The notes under the pieces: model-generated
The model's input: the letters and a program-made list of their open reading frames with translations, nothing else
The model's database searches: none
What the model was told of the DNA's origin: nothing
Position numbers and translations under genes: made by a program
Part shown: piece after piece, positions 1-8,237 of the stretch
Numbering within the stretch: position 1 is the first letter of the stretch
Layout: each line of letters starts with the position of its first letter
Assembly (NCBI GenBank): GCA_022684035.1
Contig: JAJHSB010000018.1
Coordinates: 1-36,768 of the forward strand
DNA from: Candidatus Acetothermia bacterium
GTDB taxonomy: Bacteria > Bipolaricaulota > Bipolaricaulia > UBA7950
DNA length: 36,768 bases
Direction of reading: 5' to 3'

Positions 1-288
1 ACTTAAGAAGACAAGAATTGGAAGCAAGGTGAAAAAGAAGTATGATCAAACAAGAACTCCTTACAGAAGGGTCCTTGAGTCACCGTCGATATCTCAACAA
101 GCAAAGGAGAAGTTGAAACAGAACAGGAATATGATAAACTAAATCCGGTACAGTTGCAAAGGGAGATCACCAGAATGCAAGACGCACTGAGCAAGCTTGT
201 GCTGGCAAAGAGAGAATCAAGCAAGGAAGTCAAGCAAGATACCAAACCTTTGGAGTACATTTTAAATGAGGCAACAAGGTGTGTGTAA
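1..288 (+). pseudogene. C-terminal remnant of an integrase-core (DDE/rve-type) transposase, frameshifted
   Basis: Forward reading gives LKKTRIGSKVKKKYDQTRTPYRRVLESPSISQQAKEKLKQ, then after a frame change QEYDKLNPVQLQREITRMQDALSKLVLAKRESSKEVKQDTKPLEYILNEATRCV*. The two halves read as one continuous transposase tail in two frames. Family assigned from memory of the 'KKYDxxxTPYxRxLxSP' tail. Confidence 0.6.
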
Positions 289-532
289 TCTGAAAACCAA
301 ACGCCTTGTAAAACCCGATCACACTTTGCCATGTCTCCGTTGTTTCCAAAATTACTCTCCCGTAGCCACTCCGATATGCTCTCCTGCAAAGTTCACACAC
401 TCCATTAAAGATCTGACCCCAATAGCTTTTCCCCTGGAGTTCAAATCTCCCTTCACTGTCAAAGTCCTATTTTTCGGACAGCCTCTCTTATTCCCCAGGA
501 ATAAAAGTATAAATTTGTGGAACAGAAGCGCA

Positions 533-3232
533 TCAGAGTGCTACCTGAGCCTGTTGCCTCTTTTTAAGCAGAGAGGCAATGCGCTTCTGAATTTCCACGA
601 CGATAATGACTGTGAAAGCCAATGGTATGATTATCGCCCAATCCGCCAGGCTCAGTGGAACTATTCTAAAGGCAACTTGGAGGAATGGCACATACAATAC
701 CATTAGCAGCATCGCAAACGACGAGGCACAAGCATATATTAGCCATTTATTGGTAAATGGCCCGAGCTGAAATAGGGAGTAATCTGGTGAACGGCAGTTA
801 GACGCATTGGCTAGTCTGAGACAAATTATAGCGACGAAAAACATTGTCATCGAATATGCTAGGTCGCCAGTGGTGTTCAACATCCAGTTATACAGTAGCA
901 ATGCCGTGACACCAATCCACGCCCCAACGCCGGGAATAAACAACAATGCGTGGCGATTGAATATGCTACTTTTAGGGTTACGAGGCGGCTTCTTCATCAC
1001 CCCTTTCTCTGGTGGTTCTACACCTAAGGCTACTGCTGGCGCCCCATCCATAAGCAAGTTTATAAATAGAATTAAGACGGGAGTGAGGGGTATAGGTAAA
1101 CCTACAAGAAGGGCAGCTATCATGGCCAATACTGCGCCCGCATTGCCGCTGAGCAGGTATGTGAGGTACTTCCTTATATTGGCAAAAATAGTTCTCCCTT
1201 CCTCCACTGCTGAAACGATGGAGGCAAAGTTGTCATCGGTAAGAACCATATCAGAAGCTTCCTTGGTGACGTCAGTGCCGGTGATACCCATAGCCACACC
1301 AATGCCAGCTTTTTTCAAAGCTGGAGCGTCATTGACCCCATCTCCAGTCATAGCCACGATATGTCCTTTCTTGATGAGGGCTTCAACAATTCGCAGCTTA
1401 TGGGCTGGAGAAACTCGAGCATAGACTTCTATTTTTTCGACTAAGGTTTCAAACTCCTCATCACTTAAGCTATCCAGCTCAGCCCCACTCACGGCAACCC
1501 CTTCCTTAAGTAAGCCTAATTCCTTAGCAATGGCAATAGCAGTTAGCTTATGGTCACCGGTTATCATCACTGACTTTATGCCTGCCTGGTCGCAAAGCTT
1601 TACTGCTTCCTTAACTTCTTCCCGAGGTGGGTCAATCATCCCGGCAAGACCAACAAAGACCATATCTTGCTCTATGGCTTGGGTAACGGCAGGGTTAGTG
1701 GGCAACCGTCTATATGCCAAACCCAAGACACGCAGCGCGTCACCAGCCATCGTCTGAGCTACAGACAGGACATCATCTTTATCCTTATCAGTTAATTGTT
1801 TTTCTTCCCCGTTAGCATAGATATAGCGGCAAGAGTCCAGTATTACCTCGGGGGCGCCTTTAGAATAGGCAACCTTTCCTTGAGGCGTTTGATGGACGGT
1901 GGTCATTCTTTTTGTCTCTGAGGAAAAGGGGATTTCATCGATGCGAGGTGACTGGCTACTGAGTTCTTCTTGCCACAAACCAGCTTTAGCTGCGGCCACA
2001 ACGAAAGCACCCTCAGTAGGGTCGCCTTTAATCTCCCAACGACCATCACCTGAAGTCAAGGAAGTATCATTGCACAGACTGCCTGCCCTAAGTAGTGTTT
2101 CTAAAGCAGTGTCTTGCCTTGGCTCAACAACCTTGCCATCAAGATGAAACTCACCTTTAGGTTCGTAACCCGTCCCGGTAACATCAATTAGCTTACCAGC
2201 GGTATAGATGCGGCGGAGGGTCATCTCGTCCTGAGTGAGGGTGCCGGTCTTATCCGAGCAAATAAATGTGGTGCTACCTAAGGTTTCTACTGCCGGAAGC
2301 TTTCTTATTAACGCACGACGTTTTACCATCCGTCGGGCGGCAAGAGATAAAGTGACTACCACCACTGCCGGCAAGGCTTCAGGTATTATGGCTACTGCAA
2401 GAGCTACACCCCAAACGAACATCTCAAAGATGTCATATCCCCTTACCACCCCAGCGGTAGCTATTAGCACAGCTAAAACAAGTGCTATTGTTCCTATCAC
2501 TTTTCCCAGCCGGTCAATGTTAACCTGAAGGGGAGTCCGCTCTGTTTTGACTTCCTGGAGCCAGGTAGCAATTTTGCCAAATTCGGTAGCCATACCAGTG
2601 GCAGTTATAATTGCTTTGCCCCGACCATAAACAGCGGCTGTTCCCATAAACACCATATTTCGCCTGTCTCCCACACTTACCTCGCCTTCTATAGGCTCCC
2701 TTATCTTATCTATAGGAGCGGATTCTCCAGTGAGAGGAGCTTCCTCTGTCCTTAGGTTTACAGATTCAATAAGGCGAGCGTCAGCCGGTATCCGGTCGCC
2801 AGTCCTAAGCAAAATGATGTCTCCGGGGACAAGCTCTCTAGCAGCTATTTCTGTTTCTTTACCATCCCTCAATGCTGATGCCGTAGGTGCTGCCATCCTT
2901 TTTAGGGCTTCCATAGCCCTCTCGGCTTTATACTCCTGGATAAAGCCCAAGATGCCGGCAAGAAGGACGATGGCAAAAATAAGAATAGCTTCCCCCTCTT
3001 TTCCTTGAATAGCCGATATGACGGTAGCAATAAGGAGGATAAGAATCAGGTAGTTCTTGAACTGCTCAAGGAGAAGTAGCCAAGGAGAGATTTTCTTCTT
3101 CTTTGCCAGCTCATTGGGTCCGAATTGAGATAGTCGTTTCTGGGCTTCCTTCTGGCTTAAGCCGTCAGAACTTGCATTGAGGGAACTTATAACTTCGTCT
3201 GATTTTAGATTGTACCAATTCTCTTTAGGCAT
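533..3232 (-). CDS. P2-type cation-transporting ATPase (calcium-transporting-like)
   Basis: SDKTGTLT phosphorylation motif, PEALPAVV TM4 motif, TGES, MTGDGVNDAPALKKA. Start placed at MPKENWYN (ATG 3232) behind GGAGG; the ORF track start at 3397 is an over-extension. Confidence 0.93.
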   Translation of the reverse strand: MPKENWYNLKSDEVISSLNASSDGLSQKEAQKRLSQFGPNELAKKKKISPWLLLLEQFKNYLILILLIATVISAIQGKEGEAILIFAIVLLAGILGFIQEYKAERAMEALKRMAAPTASALRDGKETEIAARELVPGDIILLRTGDRIPADARLIESVNLRTEEAPLTGESAPIDKIREPIEGEVSVGDRRNMVFMGTAAVYGRGKAIITATGMATEFGKIATWLQEVKTERTPLQVNIDRLGKVIGTIALVLAVLIATAGVVRGYDIFEMFVWGVALAVAIIPEALPAVVVVTLSLAARRMVKRRALIRKLPAVETLGSTTFICSDKTGTLTQDEMTLRRIYTAGKLIDVTGTGYEPKGEFHLDGKVVEPRQDTALETLLRAGSLCNDTSLTSGDGRWEIKGDPTEGAFVVAAAKAGLWQEELSSQSPRIDEIPFSSETKRMTTVHQTPQGKVAYSKGAPEVILDSCRYIYANGEEKQLTDKDKDDVLSVAQTMAGDALRVLGLAYRRLPTNPAVTQAIEQDMVFVGLAGMIDPPREEVKEAVKLCDQAGIKSVMITGDHKLTAIAIAKELGLLKEGVAVSGAELDSLSDEEFETLVEKIEVYARVSPAHKLRIVEALIKKGHIVAMTGDGVNDAPALKKAGIGVAMGITGTDVTKEASDMVLTDDNFASIVSAVEEGRTIFANIRKYLTYLLSGNAGAVLAMIAALLVGLPIPLTPVLILFINLLMDGAPAVALGVEPPEKGVMKKPPRNPKSSIFNRHALLFIPGVGAWIGVTALLLYNWMLNTTGDLAYSMTMFFVAIICLRLANASNCRSPDYSLFQLGPFTNKWLIYACASSFAMLLMVLYVPFLQVAFRIVPLSLADWAIIIPLAFTVIIVVEIQKRIASLLKKRQQAQVAL

Positions 3233-3439
3233 ATCATACCTCCAAAAAAATTTTAAAGTCGGGTGATTACTGTCGACATATCGTAAGACCCCATGTCGTA
3301 ATGGCAGTAACTGCTGAGAAGAGCAAAAGCGTAAGTGGGTTAGGACGAGGTGATGAGATAATGTTATAATGTTAATGTTAAAAACGCAAGTATTCACGAA
3401 TAACAGTTAAGTTTTATTTTTAAAGTAGGAGGGATTTAC

Positions 3440-4558
3440 ATGATCGGTTTACTGAAGTTTGCGTTAAAGAACATTCTTCGCCGGCGCACCCGCACTCTGC
3501 TTACGATAGGAGGCATTAGTATAGGTATTGCAACAATTGTAACTCTCGGCATATTAGCAGCCGGGATTCAACATTCCATGGGAAGGGTACTAATGCCTGC
3601 TGGGGTTGATTTAACGATAACTGAAGCAGGTGTAGGTGATCTAATAATGAGTAGAATCACAACCAAGCAGTTGCAAAAGATACAAACAATTGAGGGAGTA
3701 GAAACAGCATTTGGCCAGCTTGTTTCAGTTACCCGAACAGATATAAGTCCATTTTTCATGATATTTGGCATGCATCGGCAAGATTTGAAGATAGCTGGGT
3801 TTGAAATAGTAGAGGGACGAGATTTTGCCGATGGCAGCAATGAGGTAATTATGGGGAGGATGGCCGCAACTAATTTTAATAAAGAGGTAGGTGATAATAT
3901 CGTTTTAGGAATTAGAACACACAAGATCGTTGGCATCTACGAATCAGGAAATCCAATACAAGATGGCGGCGCAGTCCTTCCGATAGATGTATTGTGGGCA
4001 AACAACAATGAAGCTCGTGAATTTACAATGGTTTTAGTTGACGTAGCTGATGTTGTAGATGTTGGTGGACTCGGGCAAAAGATCGAGGAAGTATTCGATG
4101 GAGAAGTCATTGCCCTATCTTCAATCGCTGAGCTTGGAAAGATCGATCAAGGAATGGAGATTATCAACTTTGCCGTATACGCAATATCACTCCTTGCTGT
4201 CGTAATCGGCGGAATAGGTGCCATGAATACTATCATGATGAGCGTCTTTGAACGGACAAGAGAGATAGGGATACTACGTGCGGTAGGTTGGTCAAGAAAA
4301 AGAGTTTTTGCCATGATCTTAAATGAATCCATAATCATAGGAATTTGCGCAACGGTTATCGGCGTTCTTCTAGGAATTCTGGTTATAGCTTTCATAATGA
4401 CCTTCCCCACAGCAAAAGCACTTATACAACCGGTTTATTCTGAAGTTATCTTTGTAATCGCAGTAATCGTAGGAATTCTAGTCAGCGTAATAGGCGGAAC
4501 ATATCCCGCTATCAGGGCTACTAAATTTGCTCCAACGGAGGCTTTGCGCTATGAATGA
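3440..4558 (+). CDS. ABC transporter permease, MacB/FtsX-type
   Basis: N-terminal TM after LRRRTRTLLTIGGISIGIA, C-terminal FtsX-like domain with GGIGAMNTIMMSVFERTREIGILRAVGWS; aggagg RBS. Confidence 0.9.
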   Translation: MIGLLKFALKNILRRRTRTLLTIGGISIGIATIVTLGILAAGIQHSMGRVLMPAGVDLTITEAGVGDLIMSRITTKQLQKIQTIEGVETAFGQLVSVTRTDISPFFMIFGMHRQDLKIAGFEIVEGRDFADGSNEVIMGRMAATNFNKEVGDNIVLGIRTHKIVGIYESGNPIQDGGAVLPIDVLWANNNEAREFTMVLVDVADVVDVGGLGQKIEEVFDGEVIALSSIAELGKIDQGMEIINFAVYAISLLAVVIGGIGAMNTIMMSVFERTREIGILRAVGWSRKRVFAMILNESIIIGICATVIGVLLGILVIAFIMTFPTAKALIQPVYSEVIFVIAVIVGILVSVIGGTYPAIRATKFAPTEALRYE

Positions 4559-5315
4559 TATTTATGCCAGAAATATCCATAAGCACTATGATAATGGCCG
4601 GATCAGGGCACTAAACGGTGTAAACCTGGATATAGCCAATGGTGAATTTGTTGCTCTCATGGGGCCTTCGGGCTGCGGTAAATCCACTCTTTTGCATATG
4701 GTCGGAGGCTTAGACAAACCGGACTTGGGCAAATTAGTTGTAGCTGACCAGGATCTTATAAAAACGAGGGATCTTACAAGTTTTAGAGCAAGAACTGTTG
4801 GGTTTGTTTTTCAACTGCATAACTTACTACCATCGCTTACAGCGATAGAGAATGTAATGATCCCGATGCATGAAATCAGACAGTCAGAAAGTTCAAGGAG
4901 AAAGCGCGCGCTCGAACTTTTAGACAAAGTAGGAATATCAAAGCGAGTATCTGGTTTACCATCTCAACTATCCGGAGGAGAGCGGCAGCGGGTAGCAATC
5001 GCCCGAGCCCTTGCAAACTCACCACCCATAATTCTGGCTGATGAGCCAACAGGAAACTTAGACTCAAAAAATGGCGAACAAATAATGGCACTTCTAACGC
5101 AAATTTGGAAGACAGACGGGACTACCCTGCTTATTATTACCCATGATATGTCAGTTGCGCAACGAGCCCAACGCATGTTGTACATGCGCGATGGTGAACT
5201 CTCTAATAATTTACCTCACTCCCTGTGCGATGACACAGGGTCAGCTATTAGCTTTGGGGGTTGTTTTCCAGGAACGAAAAGAGATTCGGAGCGCGATATC
5301 GAGGTCAGAAGCTGA
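4551..5315 (+). CDS. ABC transporter ATP-binding protein, LolD/MacB-type
   Basis: Walker A GPSGCGKST, signature LSGGERQRVAIARAL, Walker B ILADEPTGNLD. ATG at 4551 overlaps the permease stop, so start is placed inside the ORF-track interval. Confidence 0.9.
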   Translation: MNDIYARNIHKHYDNGRIRALNGVNLDIANGEFVALMGPSGCGKSTLLHMVGGLDKPDLGKLVVADQDLIKTRDLTSFRARTVGFVFQLHNLLPSLTAIENVMIPMHEIRQSESSRRKRALELLDKVGISKRVSGLPSQLSGGERQRVAIARALANSPPIILADEPTGNLDSKNGEQIMALLTQIWKTDGTTLLIITHDMSVAQRAQRMLYMRDGELSNNLPHSLCDDTGSAISFGGCFPGTKRDSERDIEVRS

Positions 5316-5336
5316 TGAAGAGTGACATGTAGTGAT

Positions 5337-5630
5337 ATGGGGTCAGGTCTTTACTTTTGATATTTCTCTCGTAACTGCTCAGGTTGTCAGGTTCACGGTT
5401 CAGAGATTCACAGTTGTCAAATTCATGCTTGATTGGTTTAACCCCTGGGCCTGGCCAGGGATAGGCCTTGAACTGTGAACCCGGAACCTTGAACCTAAAA
5501 ATGTTTTTCTCTCGTTTCCTCTGGAGGGCACGTGATATACTGCACCGTCATACTCTTCTTAGCGGTCTTGCCATGCAGTAAGCTCATATTGAAGCAAGAC
5601 TCAATGTCAAGATTAAAGACCTGACCCCAT
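5337..5630. mobile_element. MITE-like element with perfect 17-bp terminal inverted repeats
   Basis: ATGGGGTCAGGTCTTTA (5337-5353) and its exact reverse complement TAAAGACCTGACCCCAT (5614-5630) bound a 294-bp noncoding segment. Internal inverted repeats (ggttcacggttcag.../...ttgaactgtgaacc) and the hairpin CCCTGGgcctggCCAGGG. Confidence 0.75.
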
Positions 5631-5658
5631 GCCTTATTACAATGTAATCCTTATAGGT

Positions 5659-6861
5659 CTACTCATGCCTTAAGGCCTCAATCGGCCTCATTTTGGCGGC
5701 TCGTCTGGCAGGATAGAGCCCACTGATAATTCCGGTTACGAGAGCAATTATTAATCCTCCGACTAAGACATCAGGGCCGATGATAAGCGGCATATCAGCA
5801 ATGATGAATCCGGAAATAAATGTGCTCACAACGGCGCTAATAGCTACCCCTGCTAAAACGCCTAATAATCCCCCGATCAAACTAATAGTGGCCGCTTCCA
5901 CCAGAAACAGATAGAGAACATCTTCACTCGTTGCTCCGATTGCCTTCATAATGCCTATCTCTCGTGTCCTTTCGATTACTGATATTAACATAATATTTAC
6001 AATTCCTATGCCCCCTACAATAAGCGCAATGAAGGCGATACCGATAACAAAAGCTTGTATGATGAGAAAAACCGTCTCCACTCGACCCAACAATCCTTCT
6101 ACGGATGTTGCAGTAGTTAACCCAGTTACACCATGCCTTTCGTCCAGCAATTCTTCGATTTGGTCTTCGATTTCATCAACCCGGGCTAAGTCATCAATTC
6201 GTACCAGCATAAGCATCACATTGTCAGACTGTGTGATTTCTCTTGCTGTTTCTTTGGGAAGCAGCACCCGGTGACTAACATCCAGAGCGGCAAGGTCATA
6301 AGCCATAATGCCGACTATGGTGAGATCTACCCCATTAATTGTCAAGGTATCACCAACTTTCAGCTCTGCTTCAAGCCACCTGTTTAGATGTTTAAGGGTT
6401 GAGGCACTGACTATCGCTTCTCTAGTCGCACCTTCTCTGATTAGCCTTCCTTCTTTAAGTTGAACAGCACCTCCCAGAAATCTTCCGATATCGGCCGGAT
6501 CACCTCCCATTAATTCGACCGGTGCAAATCGCCCTTCATATCCTGCCTCGGCAATCTCAATCATCCAGCTGGAGACATCTGCAACCCCAGCAATCTCCTT
6601 CACTGCCTCCCCATCTTCTTCCGTAAACGAGCCATAAGAGACAAAGTCTCTACCGGGAATCACATGTCCAGGAAGCACTCTGATAATATCCACCGTTCCC
6701 TCAAACCTTTCTCCTACAGCCTGTACCATACTTTGGCCGATAATTATCAGAGAGACTATGGCAGCGATACCCACTGCTATGCTGAGGAGAGTTAAAAATG
6801 AACGCAGTTTGTGTTCTTTGAGATTTCTGTAGGCCAATCTTATCTTATTCAGTATTCTCAT
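5659..6861 (-). CDS. ABC transporter permease, MacB/FtsX-type
   Basis: LRSFLTLLSIAVGIAAIVSL N-terminus; GGIGIVNIMLISVIERTREIGIMKAIGAT; C-terminal PARRAAKMRPIEALRHE. Confidence 0.92.
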   Translation of the reverse strand: MRILNKIRLAYRNLKEHKLRSFLTLLSIAVGIAAIVSLIIIGQSMVQAVGERFEGTVDIIRVLPGHVIPGRDFVSYGSFTEEDGEAVKEIAGVADVSSWMIEIAEAGYEGRFAPVELMGGDPADIGRFLGGAVQLKEGRLIREGATREAIVSASTLKHLNRWLEAELKVGDTLTINGVDLTIVGIMAYDLAALDVSHRVLLPKETAREITQSDNVMLMLVRIDDLARVDEIEDQIEELLDERHGVTGLTTATSVEGLLGRVETVFLIIQAFVIGIAFIALIVGGIGIVNIMLISVIERTREIGIMKAIGATSEDVLYLFLVEAATISLIGGLLGVLAGVAISAVVSTFISGFIIADMPLIIGPDVLVGGLIIALVTGIISGLYPARRAAKMRPIEALRHE

Positions 6862-7547
6862 GTTTGTTCCTCCTGTTCTGATTGATTATTTATAAACTGT
6901 CCATCTTTCATCTGCAGAACCCTGTGGGCAGTGCCAGCAACCGCGGGGTCATGAGTAACTACTACCACTGTCCGCCCCTCTCTATTTAACTCCGTCAGTA
7001 TCTTCATTACTGCGGCACCGGTCTTGCTGTCAAGATTGCCGGTTGGTTCATCGCCGACAATGAGCAAGGGGTCATTACTTAACGCCCTGGCAATTGCCAC
7101 TCTTTGCTGCTCTCCACCGCTTAGCTCAGATGGCTTGTGCTTCATTCTCTCCTGCATTTCTACCATCTCAAGCAGTGTGGCTGCCCTTTCAGATGTCTTG
7201 TTATTATCTTTTCCGGCGAACATCATCGGAAGCATTACATTCTCAAGGGCATTCAATGTTGGGATTAAATTGTAACTTTGAAATATGAATCCAATCTTAT
7301 CTCGCCTGATTTTGGCCAGTGCCTTATCGCTCAGGTGCGCTATATCTATGCTATCAATGGAAATTGTTCCGCTCGTTGGCTTATCGATACAACTCAGTAC
7401 GTTCAAAAGCGTAGATTTCCCACATCCCGATGGCCCCTGTATTGCAACAAACTCCCCTTGTTTAACATTGAAATCAATACCATTTAAAGCTCTTATCTCT
7501 ATGGTGCCTATGCCATAGACTTTTGTGATGCTTGTTGCCTGAATCAC
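6858..7547 (-). CDS. ABC transporter ATP-binding protein, LolD/MacB-type
   Basis: Walker A GPSGCGKST, LSGGEQQRVAIARAL, GDEPTGNLD; overlaps the permease start by 4 nt. Start likely GTG at 7547 behind GAGG (ORF track extends to 7583). Confidence 0.9.
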   Translation of the reverse strand: MIQATSITKVYGIGTIEIRALNGIDFNVKQGEFVAIQGPSGCGKSTLLNVLSCIDKPTSGTISIDSIDIAHLSDKALAKIRRDKIGFIFQSYNLIPTLNALENVMLPMMFAGKDNNKTSERAATLLEMVEMQERMKHKPSELSGGEQQRVAIARALSNDPLLIVGDEPTGNLDSKTGAAVMKILTELNREGRTVVVVTHDPAVAGTAHRVLQMKDGQFINNQSEQEEQT

Positions 7548-7762
7548 TTTGACTCGCCTCTTGCATATGAGAACCGTTTGCAATACTTACAATATTCTTT
7601 TCTTTCCAAGATTCTTTATGTTGGCTAATATAGAGTACCACGCCCTCCACCGAGCTGTCAAGGACTCTTGAAATTGGTATACTGGAAGTCCGTTCAGGTT
7701 TTTGGAAAAACTTATCTGTTACATGGAAATGACCATACACTTTTTGGAGAGGAACCAAATAC

Positions 7763-8224
7763 TTAAACTCCTTTCCTCCCTACAATCTCCTCCATCTCTA
7801 CCGGAGATTTCACTATACGGTTATGATCTAGATATAGCTTCCGTAGCTGCTCTCGGGATTCGATCTTCAGGTCCGGATGCGGCGGGGGGGAAAATACCGC
7901 CACGAAACTCGCTGTCTTTCTCCCGGAGTTCTTTACTTCAAAAGGTGTCCCGAGTTCCAGGGGGACAAGAAGGGCCGTCTCTGGAGTAATCTCGAACTTC
8001 TCCTCTCCATAGGTAATCTCCAAAGTCCCATCAAGGATATAGATTGCCCGTTCAAGCATTTCCGCTTCCTTCTCCTTTTTAGAACCCATCACCATTTTTC
8101 TTCCCGGCAACAGATAGGTCACATTCATATAGAGATTTTTACCGAAGAGTAATGGCTTGTACCATTCCGGATCATGGAAATATCCCTCCACCTCGTTAAC
8201 CTTCACCAACTGTTTCTCTGCCAT
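7763..8224 (-). CDS. Cupin-like small protein
   Basis: Central ERAIYILDGTLEITYGEEKFEITPETALLVPLELGTPFEVKNSG resembles a cupin beta-barrel. ATG at 8224 preceded by aaggaggaacgtaag; overlaps the end of the P1B ATPase gene. Confidence 0.65.
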   Translation of the reverse strand: MAEKQLVKVNEVEGYFHDPEWYKPLLFGKNLYMNVTYLLPGRKMVMGSKKEKEAEMLERAIYILDGTLEITYGEEKFEITPETALLVPLELGTPFEVKNSGRKTASFVAVFSPPPHPDLKIESREQLRKLYLDHNRIVKSPVEMEEIVGRKGV

Positions 8225-8237
8225 CTTACGTTCCTCC

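Noticed and set aside
3-389. Minus-strand 128-aa ORF at the left edge
   Set aside because: Opposite strand to the transposase remnant; low-complexity Ser/Leu/Cys composition and no RBS or recognisable domain.
266-706. Plus-strand 146-aa ORF
   Set aside because: Overlaps the 3' end of the well-supported P2 ATPase on the other strand and runs through repeat-like intergenic DNA.
807-3008. Series of plus-strand ORFs antisense to the P2 ATPase
   Set aside because: Shadow ORFs with the codon-complement composition of the ATPase gene; no independent motifs.
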